A DNA stretch of 64,000 nucleotides, from the NCBI GenBank assembly GCA_003116995.1, contig BDSL01000007.1, positions 806,001-870,000 of the forward strand. The letters are read 5' to 3'. This stretch comes from Yamagishiella unicocca. Lineage: Eukaryota; Chlorophyta; Chlorophyceae; Chlamydomonadales; Volvocaceae. The position numbers and the translations under genes were made by a program. Each line of letters opens with the position of its first letter. Within the stretch, counting starts at the first letter, position 1. The notes under the pieces are model-generated. The model was given only the letters and a program-made list of their open reading frames with translations, had not been told where the DNA came from and made no database searches. Shown here piece by piece: positions 34,301 through 45,597 of this stretch.

Positions 34301-35999
34301 TGGGCTGCACCCTTGCCAACCCACCCCCCCACCGCTCGCCCCGGTTTCCCCCTACCCCCTCGCCCACCCCGCCAGACCACGCTGGACGCCGACCACCGAT
34401 GCGCTCAAGCGGGCGCTACCGCCGACAAGGCGCGGGCCGAGGCGGACGAGGCGCAGTCCGCCTCGCGCGATGAGGCCCGCCGCCGCCACACGGCCGAGCG
34501 CAAAGCGGCGGAGACGATGGAGGCGCTGCGGGCTGTACGGCAGGTCAGTGCCTCGCTTGTGGCTAGCGGATCTGCGTCGTGGTGGGTCGGTACTCGGTTG
34601 CGCACACGTAGCGATGGGCGGCTGACACCGTGGGGCTGGGCGGGTGCGTACGGTCCGTACGGTACGACTCCGCACATGCGTATGTCGTACCCTTGGCGAC
34701 AGGGCTGGCACACTTGCGGGGCGTCGCTTGCGCTGACCGAGGGAGGCCTGTCGTCCGGCGGTGGGCGAGTGTGTCGTGGATGGGAGTGTTGGGAGGGGCA
34801 CTGCGCGACACGCAAGGCAGCAGAGCGGCCGGGACGGGTGTTTGTGATTTTCGCGAACCTCAGCTGTGAGGGTCCAGGATCATGTCTCGTGTGCTGCGCT
34901 GCAGGAGGCTGAATTCCTCAGGTCGCTCAACGAGACCCTCCTCGCCAACCAGCGGGACTTCAAGCAGCAGCTCGTCGCGGAGAAGGCGCGCGGGGAGGCG
35001 GCTGAAGCGGCGGCCAAGGAGCTGCAGGAGCAGGTACGACAATGCCGTCGAATGAGTGTGGTGGGGTTGACTGTGCCTGGTTGGATTGACTCTGGTGCGC
35101 TTTGGGCCGTGCTCGTGGGCTGTTGCATAGTTGCTGCTGCTGCTGCCGTTGGGGGGTCGATGTTGCGGCTGGCGGTCCCCGCGTTGTATGCGGGTGCTGG
35201 GTTGTTGACGTGTTCTAGGGATATCATGGAAGCCGACAGGACACTTGGGCGCACGGGATAACCCCCGACCCCGGCCGCGCGCAGGTCCGGGACTTGGCCT
35301 TCTTCATCGAGGCGCAGCGCACCATCAACGACGCCAGTGGCGGGGAGCTCAAGGAAGGCACCGTGCTCCCGCTGCCGCAGGTAGCGTTCCCTGGGTGGGG
35401 GGAGACGGGGAGGCTGCACCGAGGTGAGGGGCAGAGAGGAAATCCGTGCACCCAGCCAGGAGAAGAAGAACTAGGGGCGGGACGGGACATGCGGAGACGG
35501 CTGTGCAGGGACACTGTCTGTACGGCTGTACGAGTTTGGTGACGGAGAGCAATGCCGGCGCTCGCGGGCGAGATGTGATGGTGGTGGTGGTGTCCAGGGA
35601 TTGTACGACTTCGTGGAGCGCTCCATGCCGCGTGGGTGTCGCCCTTCGGCTGAAACGCTCCAGGATGATGCAATGATGAAGTGTGGTTGCGGACATCACC
35701 CGATCGCCTTTCTTATTATCTTCCAACCTAACGGCATTTTCTTACGGCACCACAGCACGCCGTGAGCCCTGGCGCACACGAAACACAGGACTGAGATGAC
35801 GCGCATGATGCTATACCTCTCGCTTTGTACCGCGCGCCGTGAAGCCTAAACTGTCCCAACCCCGGTGGACGGTGTTTGCCATCGCCCCCTCCAGGGCGCG
35901 TCGGCGCGTGGAGGCAGAGCGGGCGGATCGTCATCAGGCAGCAGGTCGGGTGCGCGGCCAGGCGGTGGCGGGAGCAGCAGCCGCACGGGAGCCAAGTAA
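31346..35999 (+). CDS. BRAP: BRAP2/BRIZ-type RING and UBP zinc-finger E3 ubiquitin ligase
   Basis: E3 ligase of the BRCA1-associated-protein-2 family (BRIZ in plants). Exons 31346-32981, 33313-33743, 34002-34109, 34376-34543, 34905-35033, 35285-35380, 35895-35999; 890 residues, all phases matching. Domain order is that of the family. First comes the BRAP2 RRM-like region: MYTLHVV at the start, [39 protein letters not shown], and [20 protein letters not shown] after a long Ala/Gln insert. Then the [12 protein letters not shown]...CNHMFHSEC...CPVCR (about 468-506). Then the UBP finger [20 protein letters not shown] to [20 protein letters not shown] (about 517-570). A His/Gly-rich insert, a long coiled coil (exons 3-6) and a Ser/Gly/Lys tail end the protein. 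The second acceptor (gcgaag) is poor but gives the exact family sequence. ATG 31346 matches plant starts. Confidence 0.92.
33257..33302. repeat. catgacccacatgaccc repeat before the BRAP exon 2 acceptor
   Basis: Four or five 9- to 12-base units of cacatgaccca end 10 bases before the unusual gcgaag acceptor. Confidence 0.8.
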
Positions 36000-36689
36000 G
36001 ACGCTTGCCGTCGCTTCGACTGCAGAAGGTCCTGATCTGGACGGCAGCGTCACAGGAAATTAATTTACGCTCTCTGCGCTGTTCGGTGATGCTAGTAGAG
36101 CCGTATTGGGAACTGTGTATCGTCTTTTTAAAAGCTGAAAGGTCTATAGCTTGCTGAAAGGTCAATGGAGCCTTGAGCCGTTCACCACCGTGGGTCGGCA
36201 CTGCTGTGGGTCGGTCGCTATGTATTGAAGGTACAGTCACCCACTTCGTTGTGCGCCGTCATCTTGATATCAGACATATGAAGAAAGACCATGTACGGGG
36301 CTGGCTGCGGCAAATGCTGCGCATCACTTTTGGGACCGGGGTTTCGTGACCTAAGGGACCCTAAAGGACCTATCCACATGATCGATGCAGTACATTTGGC
36401 ATCCCATGTGTGAGCAATACAAAACGGCAATGCGACTATGAATGCGTCACGTATGCAAGGGCGCAGCTGAGGACGCGGGCAAGCGGGGAGAGTAACGTCC
36501 GCGTGCCGAAATACTGGATAAGCAGAATGAGTTACGAATTTTATCGAGCAAGTTCTGCCGAATTATATATTTGCATTCACTCAATTGCGGAAATCAGGGC
36601 TTCATTCGGTTTGGGCAACAGCCTCCAGACTACTAACTATACGAAACCCTTAAGGGACTGACTTACATGCGACAGCCTTACGAGCTACG

Positions 36690-36694
36690 TGTAA
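36690..36694 (+). terminator. Probable polyadenylation signal TGTAA of BRAP
   Basis: First plus-strand TGTAA after the BRAP stop, about 690 bases downstream and about 590 bases before the PP2C start. Confidence 0.5.
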
Positions 36695-37286
36695 ACCATG
36701 CCGAAATCTCTAATTAAGTGCACATTAGCGGTAGCCAAAGTCAACAAAAATGCTCTTCAAGCCCTGACGCATTCCCGCTCCATCAATCGCTCATAGAGAT
36801 GTTTTCTATGTCAGTAATTAGATTATAATCATATACGGGTACCATGTATCGAAGCTGGTGAAAACGAGCCTACCGTACCACACGTGACCAACTTTGAGTT
36901 CACCGCATTTTCTTCCCTCGTTATGCAACGCGAGCATACTGAGCTGATTTCGCAATCATACTTCATAATATAGAACCTTCTCCTCAGCATTCACAACGGA
37001 GCCCACACACCCTCCTCCCTAGCCGCAGTGACCAATCAACGCGTCGAAGTCCTAGCATTACCGACGTTACGTCTAAGTAAATCTGGCTTCTCTTTCGATG
37101 TTCTCCGTCTGAGCTCGATTCGATACGCCCTTGTTGGTGGACGACCGAGTAGGGTTTGCAGCCGGCCGGCTTGTCCGTAGCCTGGCAGGAACGCCGTGGC
37201 ACGAAAGGTGGATCACTTAGTAAAGATCTTTGAGCTAAACAGCGAAAGTGGGGCAGACGGCGGAATTACCACCAGGAGACGAGGAT

Positions 37287-40200
37287 ATGAGGCCGCAGTG
37301 CGGGGCGAGCTTGCATCCGATTCAGGAACACGCCGCGTTAAGGCCTGACGCCGCGGATGCACCATCAACTATACCTGCTCCGTACTCGTGTCATTCCACT
37401 GCTTCTCGGGTGGTCAAGGGCGAGGTACGTCGGGTCACGCCTGGGAGGCGCGTGAAGCACGCTGACGGCGACCCTGCTTCTCAGCTGGCCGTCAGTTGCA
37501 ATTATACCTTGTGTATGCTTATCTTGACTGCGCAGGATGTCCTATACATCCACCCGCTCGCCATCGCGACACAGCCGCAGAGCATGTTATATATGGTGTG
37601 CGACGGGCACTCTGGATCGGAAGCCGCGAACTACGTCGCAGCCAACTTCGTCCGCATCCTTAATTCGTTCCTGCCAGCAAAGGCGCCGAGCATGGCAAGC
37701 GTCAAAGGTATTTGGTGCGCGCGCACCTTGTGCCATGGTCCCCGCACTAACTACTTATCCGCTTGCAGAAATGGAGACGTTCGCTGAGGTCATACGAATT
37801 GCTATTGTGGAGACATTTGTACGCTTGGATAACGATTGGATCGCTGTAGGGCACATGTCAGGTGGGTTCTAGATGTCGCTGGCCTTCAGCGTGCGCACGC
37901 GGCAATTACCTCATGCCCTAACATGTGTGTACTGCAACTGCTGCTCAGGAACAACCGTAACAGCAACAATCGTGGTTGGCTACCTGCTCACGGTCGCCAA
38001 TTTAGGGGACTCATCAGCGGTGCTTGACACGGGGTGTTCAATCCTAGAGCTTACCGGAAGCCACCGCATCCAGAGCAATCCCGACGAGCAGGCGCGGTTG
38101 CGAACAGCAGGGTGTACGCTCGCACCTCTAGGTTTTCATCTGCAGGGCCCTGCACGGCAGGGCGAACTGGGCGTCGGGCCGCTCCGCCTTTGGCCTGGCG
38201 GGCTATGTGTCTCACGTTCCGTTGGCGACCTGGACGCCGGGCCTGAAGTCATGCCGCTGCCACATATCCGTCAGGTGCGTGTGTCTCTTGGGCGGCCATA
38301 TCACGTTGGCGCCCATCGGCTCTCTTGCAGCAAGGCGCCTCGCAAGCCGATACCTGCATGATGAAAGCCGCAATGCTGCACGGCTGGTTTGACCAGCCCC
38401 ATGCCGATAGCTCAGCCCAGGTGTCAGCCAGACGCTGGCGCCACAGCGCAGCTCGCCCACTCAGGTCCAGTGGCGCGAGCTCCGTGCTCCGCCTGGGACA
38501 AGAGCTCATGGACAGCTCCGGCGGTAACAGACAGCAGTCCAGCGCCGGCCCCAGAAGAGGCGGCTACCACTCACCAGCCGGAGCGGGCGGGGCGGGCTTT
38601 GCCGCTTCACGTGTATTGCTACGACGTTGCCGCGCTATCGTCGCCGTCACATCCTTGGACAGCAGTAGCAGTTGCCTATGAAGGACGACTGGGGAATTCG
38701 CAGCAGCACGGCGCTGCGCCCGTTGACATGCCGTGGTGTACGGATACCGTCAATGTGCGGATTCGCAGCTCCCGTGCGGTCGGTACTGCGATCCACCTCA
38801 GCGCGGCAACAGTCTGTCTCGTAGGCCGGCCCAAATGTGTAGACGGAGCCCAAATGTGTAGACGGAGCCCAAATGTATATACGGAGCCCAAATGGAAGAC
38901 AGTTTGCGGTCCGAGCAAGCGGGTGCACTACAGGGTATCAGCGCCTTCACCCTGAACGAACGGGTCGCCGCCGCCTAATGGGTCTCCTAGTCCGCCGGGG
39001 GCGGCTGCTCGTAATGAGCGGCCTCCGCCGAACTGGGTCGCAGCAGCAGCACACTTTCTTGACGCCGCGGAGCCCTTGGACCCAACTGAGAGTCCCGCGC
39101 TTCCTTTTTTCCGACAGTCTCAGCGGCAAACTGCACCTTGTCACTCGTAATTTCCGCTGCCCCCACTCATCCCACGACGCCCAATGTGCTGCCCCGCGTC
39201 GCCCCAACAGCTGATCCTGCCGGCTGGCGGCGCACGAGTAGTAATCTGCTCGGATGGGGTGTGGGACCTGATGAGCCTCAGCAAGGCGGTGAAGCTATGT
39301 CGCTTCAAGGCGGTGACGGCGGCCACTGCAGCGCTCATGGGGGCAGTGTCCCGGGACCTGCGTTTGCTGGTAAGGCGCCCTCGCCCGCCGTTGCGTGCCT
39401 GTGCTTTGAAGTGGCGGGGCAACCCCGGGGATCGCGAAAACCACATCCCGGGGGGCTTTTGAGGGCGTTGGGAGATTCCCCTACATCCTCCTTCCGCCGC
39501 CTAGCTGTGCCAGCCTAGCTGTGCTCCAGTCTCGCAACGTGGCAAGCCGCGCCTGCCCGCAGCGGCTCTCACCTTGCCATTTCCGTTGGGCCCGCCTCTT
39601 GCCCAGCTACGCACGACACCCAGCAGCCTCTGCAATTGCGGCCCGCACTGTATGCGTGGCGGCAACCTCGGAAGTAGATTACTGCTTCCTGATGCGCTGG
39701 GAAGGGCAAGGGGTAAAATTTTACGGCGCTGCATGCCTGGGTGTGGTGGGTGCTGGAGGCCAACTCTGGCTGGAAGATGTGGCTGGTTCTCCCATGGGTC
39801 GGGATTGCATGTTCAGGGATTGGGGTCAGGGGCACAAGAGGGATACCGGAGGACTGCTACGGCACGTGTTGGTTTCGTTATCTCCGGACCAGGGCCCTAC
39901 TGCGGCGGTCAGGGCCCTAATGACCAAACCACCGCGGCAGCTCCCAACAACCCTTCCCTCGGCAGCACCGTTCGAGTTCCATTCGCCCGCTTTCCACACG
40001 CATACCCTTCCACCCTCCTCTCCCCCCCTTGCCCTCCGCCTTCCCTCCCGCGGCCCCAGGACGATGCCAGCATCATAGTCGTGGACTTGCTGCCCACCGA
40101 AACCACGAGCTGGCCTACGGTGGCGCTCAAGACCAATCCCAAGCCTGAGAAATCCGGGGGCATATTCGCATGCTTCCGTCCGGAGCTGGATGAGCCAGAC

Positions 40201-40614
40201 AGCCGCGACCTGCACATGTCGGCGCCTGGTCACCTGGCCTTCATGGCCGACCTGGACTCCCTGCGGGTGTATCCGCAGATGCGCGCAGCTCTGCAGCGCA
40301 CCCACTTCCAGCACATCTCGACGGTGATGAACAATGCCGCTGGCGGAAAGCCCTTCGACTTCACCATGCACGGAGCGAACAAGGTGTCGCTGTATCGTGG
40401 GTACATGGAGAACGGAACCATGGCCCGGACCAACTCCTCGACGGCGGTTGCGGAGGTGGCGTCTGAGGGAACCAACGTCTCCAACCACTCGATGCAGTCG
40501 GTGGACCAGGGGGTCAAGCCGCAACCCTTCTCTGCCGGTAACTCGGAGTACGAGAGCCCCGTGCTGGCGTTTGCGAGCGTGCCCGGAAGGCAGCCGGTCG
40601 CCATGATGACGTGA
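37287..40614 (+). CDS. PP2C-type protein phosphatase (PPM family)
   Basis: Metal-dependent Ser/Thr phosphatase. Exons 37287-37424, 37536-37707, 37769-37861, 37949-38274, 39211-39369, 40060-40614; 480 residues, phases matching throughout. PPM motifs in order: VVKGEDVLYI at the exon 1/2 join (the Glu-Asp metal site), MVCDGHSGSEAA (66-77), SGTTVTATIVV, ANLGDSSAVL (151-160), GPLRLWPGGLCVSRSVGDLD (211-230), VVICSDGVWDLMS (253-265) and DDASIIVVDL (297-306). The GPLR-WPGGLC-SRS-GD run resembles a plant PP2C clade from memory. About 170 residues after the catalytic core form a Ser/Thr/Asn-rich tail with no recognised domain. Introns 4 and 5 are long (936 and 690 bases). ATG 37287 is the first in frame; another upstream exon cannot be excluded. 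Confidence 0.9.
38832..38893. repeat. 20-bp repeat, three copies, PP2C intron 4
   Basis: cccaaatgtgtagacggag occurs twice, then as cccaaatgtatatacggag, then a partial cccaaatgg. Confidence 0.85.
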
Positions 40615-43600
40615 GCGGTGGTGCTGCCGCTTATACGCGCCGCTTCTAGGCGCCGCTTCTAGGCGCTGCCTACCGGTACTGATGTCGCCGGAACAGGGCC
40701 AGGGACAGAGCCCGTCTGGCATTTTTAGCAGCCTGGCGTTCCGCGAGGTTCTCAGCCGTTGTTTCCCCGGTGTTGCGGGACGGCTCTAATCATTGTTGCG
40801 GCTTCACCTGATATTGCATAGTAGGTATACAGTGCATGCACACGGGTGGGGCATCCAATCGAGGGCGTGGGCGTGCCTCCCCCGGCGCCGGATAACTGCT
40901 TTCGGACCCGCGTCGAGATGCGGCGCGGCGCTCGCGGGGTTGATGGTCATGTTGTTTTCCCGAGGCTTATTAACTATGCAGGTTGAGTAGCATTGTTGCG
41001 TGTGTGTATTCCCAAGAGCTGCTTCCCCCCGCTTCCCTGAGCTGCTCCCCCCCGCCGCACAGCAGCACTGCCCTCTCCTCGCGGGGACGCGTCACGGCGT
41101 CAAGGCGCGCGCGGGGCCCCCATTCGTGGTCAAGGCCTCGAGGGTGCAGTTTAGCGCGCTGGGGCGGTGTTGTTGATAACGATGTTTTCAGCAACCTTGT
41201 ACGTGTGTCTTGTGTACGACTTTACGTGTATGACCAGGCGAACAAGACGAAGTTGGGAGGGGTGTGTCCATACTTCGAGATTGAGCGCATTTTGAATGCA
41301 GTTGTTGATAACGCCCTTCGCCGGCACTAAAGTGTCGAGCCGGTCTGTCGGCTGGCACGGTGGGGGAGTCGGTGGCTGGGCCCGGCCCGGCAGGGCCGGA
41401 TGGGATTCCCCCTCGGAACGTTCCAGACCTCTGGCCTCGACCATTGACGAGCCGACGAATGCATATGTCCGTGGGTTTGGATCCCCGGTCGGGAAATGGC
41501 ATGGAGAGGAAAACGTGTGGGTGAACGACGGCACGAGGGAGGTTGGGCTTGTTGTCGGAGCCTGGCACCGTCTCGGCCGATGGAAGCTTGTGCTGACCTT
41601 GTGCTGACCGCTCGTTCTTGCCCTGCGCCAGCTGACGCATCTTGCCGACCGGATCTCCGGACGCGTTCCGAGCGGCTCCCAAGCGCCCCCGCGGCGCATT
41701 CGCAGCGGGCCGTCGGGCGCGTATCATTTGCCTCGTGTCTCGCATGCCATCAGTCGCCGCGGCTCGTGGATTGGGAGTATGGGGGTGACTGTGTCGACAG
41801 GGTCGGGTTGGGCCCGGTCCGGCTCGTACAAGGCTGCCTCCACTCGCATTTTTTCTTGTTCGGGGGGTGTTGCCCCGGCCGCAAGGACGGCGGGCTGGCG
41901 GGGTGGGATGGGGTGCGAAACACGACGATTCGTGACGGCCACCTCGATCCATTCATTGCACGGAACGGGCTGCTTCAGGCCAGTGCGTGAGTATCCCGAT
42001 GGCGCGTTAGGCGCTGGCGTGGCACGGGCCCGCCCCCATAAATTTGCCATAAAAGCAGGCAGGAGAGGGATGGTTTCGGGGTTTTGTGATTCTTCCTCGA
42101 GGTTAGGTATTCAGCATGGATTACAGCGGACGGGGCTTGCCAGCCACCGACATGGCCTGGCGCCCTAGCCGCCCCGTCCTGTCCGCTCTAGTACCTTCTG
42201 GCCAGAATGACTGCTGTTGCTTCCCGTTGTTTTTCTTGTTTGATGCTGCGGCCCGGCAGGGCCGTTTGGATCGTTGCAGATGCCTAGCATCCGCCCTCGC
42301 CTCCGCTTGCTGGCTGCTCCCGGAGCAGTCGTGTATCCCGCGGGGCGCCGCATTAATTTGGGCAGAGGTCTGCTCCCTTTTCGGTGGAGTCCTAGTAGCA
42401 GTGATCGTATTAGACCGCGCAGGGGGCCCTGGCGTCTTGAGGGGCGGGTGGAGCAGGAGGCCGCTGTGCGTGCGGAGCGCTGTGCTGGTGGTGGTCGACG
42501 CCGTTGTCCCCGCGGATCGTGAGAATCGCGTTCACCGCATCTGGTGCGGTCTTGAGCGCTCATCACAGGTGCTTCATGCCTATTATTATGGGGCGGAATG
42601 TCGTGGCTTGGGTTGCGGGAGGTCCAGTCAGACCCATGCATCGGATGCCACTGGGCTCCTAAGGGTGAAGCATGCGGTCGCGTGCTTTGGACGGCTGTTG
42701 TGGGTGCATCGCAGCAGCGCTGCGCTGTGCTGACTTGCCTGCGACGTGCGCGGTGTGGCTTCTTGCTAGGAAGCAGCACGCACGTCATTTTGCCAACGCA
42801 TACGCGGGATTCTGTGTGCCAGGACATCCTTGCATTCCTGAACGCACGTAAAACCCTAATCTGGTAGGAACGACTATAATAACCTACACCCGGTGCGAAC
42901 CGCCGCCGCCAGGAGGACGGTAAGCGGCTGTAGTGTCCTAGTAGAAGATGGATGAGCATCAGGTAGAGGGTATGCATCCAGCTATGTAACAGTAAGGTTC
43001 ACTTCGCAAGGTGCCTGAGTGCCCTGGTGTGAAGTGCTGACGTGGGACGGTGCACCGTACAGGTTCTGACGTGTCGTCGCAAATATTGGGACTTCTGCAA
43101 CATGTCATTGCAGTAACACGGCAACCAGCGCGACAGCCATAGCACGGCAGCCAGCACGACAGCCGTTAGAAAGCCGAGGGCGGGGTGCGAGGCTTCCGTC
43201 GGTCCCGCTTCACCCTCGGTCCTGCAGGAGCCCCCACACATGCATTCCCTGGGAGCGGCCTGGGACCCACTTACCGGTATCGCGCACAACACCCCTGCTC
43301 GTGCCTCTTTCTGTAACTCCCCTTCCAGTTCCATACAGCCGCGTCACAGCAAACGTGCATGGCGCACATCGCGACACCGTCGCCCTCGCCTGCACCCCTG
43401 CATCACTCCTTCCGTTCCCTGGTCTCGCCCAGCGCACCTCGCCCAACGCGAAGAACATGTTGAACCCCAGCCCTCTTTCAGAGCCGCACACCACATGCTG
43501 CTTCTTATCTGTGTCTGTTAGACACCGTGGCACACCGCATCGAGCAACGCCCGTCTCGGACTCCAGCTGGCAGTCCAGCTGCCCCCCTCCACAGCGCCTT

Positions 43601-43696
43601 AAACCCAGCAGACCAGCGCCTATCCGCTCCGGAAGCACCCGCGGAGTCCAACGGGGCATCGCGAACCAGCTTTAGGTCAACCTAACCTCCCTGGAG
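40615..43696. other. Convergent intergenic region between PP2C and COX19, no supported gene
   Basis: 3.1 kb with no clear polyadenylation signal close to either stop; the nearest plus-strand TGTAA motifs are at 42985 and 43311. A short repeat gttgttgataacg occurs near 41168 and 41299. Overlapping open frames on both strands have no recognisable domain. Confidence 0.55.
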
Positions 43697-45167
43697 TCAG
43701 GAGCGGGCGGCGTCCGGAGCCTCCGCTTGCGCTGCCGGCTGCAAGGGCGCAAGTCCCAGTTGCCCGAGGTCTTGCTGCTCCATGAGGTCCCTGGCGGTTG
43801 TCGGTTGTCGACGGCGGTCACGCCATGGGGCACGAGCCAGCGGACGCATGGGGGGGGAAGGGCAGCGCTTTTGTGTCCGGAAGGACGGCGCGGGTGGCGT
43901 TCGAAAAGGCGACAACGCTAGGTGGCAAAGCTTGGGCCCCTCATCGAGTTTGACCCCTCATCATGTTTGACCCCTCATTGGGTTTGACCCTTCATTGCAC
44001 TATGGCTCGCTTGACTTACCGTGCATAATAGCATATACCCACATTTGGGTTACGACAGGTCTTCACCCGGCCACTAACCCGACCTCACCCCTCCGCCTCA
44101 CCCTCCTTCCTGCCAGCTGCCAGCTGCTCGCCCCATCTTCTTTCCCCGGCCGCCGTCGCTGCAGCCGCCCTCTCCTGCCCTCCTCCCCCTCCCCTCTCTC
44201 CCTCCCGTCCGCGCCCTGACCCCCCCGCGGCGCAGCGACAACGGACCAGCCCCGACACAGACCTCCGCAACCGCCAACCGCCGACCCTGAGCCCAGTTCC
44301 CACCTCTCCATTCGGCACAGCAGGTAGTCCTTCGACAGCTGCACGCAGTGGGCGGCGTCCCCCTCGTGCTCGTCCAGGCAGGCGAGGTAGCGCCGGGCGG
44401 CCTGGAGGAGGGATGGAGGATAGGAGAGCGCGCCTGGGTCATGACTCAAGACGAGGCACGTGCAGGACTCAAGGGGGGTCGTGCCGGGCTGGGATAGGAC
44501 GATGGACGTGTGTTTGGTCAACGCTCCTGGGGAGGCCTTCGGGAAAAAGCCTGGGAATGGGAATGGGAATGTGCCGATCTGGCAGTGAAGTTGCAGGAGT
44601 GGCAGCACCTTGGGGTCGGCTAGCGGCAGCGAGCAGATGGGTGGGCAAAGCGCGGCTGGGCATTCCTTATTTCGGGGTTTTGTATCCTTTCGGCCCCTGA
44701 GGGGTCGAGCAAGAGCAAAGCTCGGCGCTGAATCGTCGTCGAAGACCTGACGCGTGAGGCTGTCTGAGATGCGCGCCCGGCGATGCATCGCAGGGTGGAG
44801 CGCCGCCAGGGGGCTCTGTGGAGCTGACGTGTGCAGCGGAGTTCTGGAGTTCCAGCGGCCATGGCGGATACGGCACGGAAACGGAAACTAACGGGTATCA
44901 GTCCGGACGGCGCGTACAGCGCAGCGCGGAATGTGTTCGTGGCAGACGCGCGCCAAAGCGATGCAAGCTACCGATCGTGCCTGTATGGCCTCCGTCTGCT
45001 CGTCCTCAAGCCGGGGGGTACTAGCGGGCCGATGCGCGTATGGTGGGAGGCGGAGGTTGGGAGGGGAGGGCGATTACCTGTCTGCACTCTGCGAAATGGT
45101 CGAGCGGAAAGACGCCCTTCTCTGGCCCCTTAGCCGAAGTCCGTGGTCCGCCAAATGCCTGGCTCAT
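43697..45167 (-). CDS. COX19: COX19, twin CX9C cytochrome c oxidase assembly factor
   Basis: Small protein of the mitochondrial intermembrane space needed for copper supply to cytochrome c oxidase. Exons (minus) 45078-45167, 44304-44401 and 43697-43790 join in phases 0 and 2 to 93 residues, the usual length. It starts MSQAFGGPRTSAKGPEKGVF with the conserved EKGVFPLDHFAEC. The twin motif is complete: C-RQAARRYLA-C and C-VQLSKDYLL-C, each nine residues between cysteines, followed by RMERDLMEQQDLGQLGL as in the family. The ATG at 45167 is the only good start. Introns are seven times longer than the coding sequence, and intron 2 carries a small tandem repeat. No twin-CX9C frame is visible without splicing. 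Confidence 0.93.
43935..43998. repeat. About 20-bp repeat, four copies, COX19 intron 2
   Basis: Units of tttgacccctcat followed by a variable 5- to 7-base part, read on the plus strand. Confidence 0.85.
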
Positions 45168-45597
45168 GGCGGTGGAGATTCCGCCGCCCAAGCGCGCACG
45201 GTGTTGGGGTTCACGACGTCAGTGCGACCGCTGAGCAGGCTACGTGGTTGATCGCTGTTTCACGGGCACACTCTTAGTAGGATTTAATTGGCATGCCCAG
45301 CAACAAGACGATGTGAGGGGGCCGGCCTTAGTGGCATCGGCAAGTCCACACAAACAACTAGTTACACGGAGCGCGGCGGTGTGAGTGTATCCTTAACGGA
45401 CGTTAGATTCGCCGATTCTGGACTTTCCAGTAAATGCAATAATCAAGCAGGCACCAACTACCTACATGGATTGGTCACACTCCTGCTGATAATCAGCATC
45501 CATTAACGGTACTCACATGTTCCCATACCTACATGCGTACACATGCTCAAATTAAGAAAACAATCACAACTATTTGAAACTCTGCAACATAGAGCTT
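45168..45597. promoter_or_regulatory. Divergent promoter region of COX19 and the 45598 gene
   Basis: 430 bases between opposed start codons; AT-rich near the plus-strand gene. No coding frame seen. Confidence 0.5.

Noticed and set aside
41188..41952. Minus-strand frame of 254 codons between PP2C and COX19
   Set aside because: Pro/Arg/Ala-rich with no domain, overlapped by other open frames, no splice or polyadenylation context.
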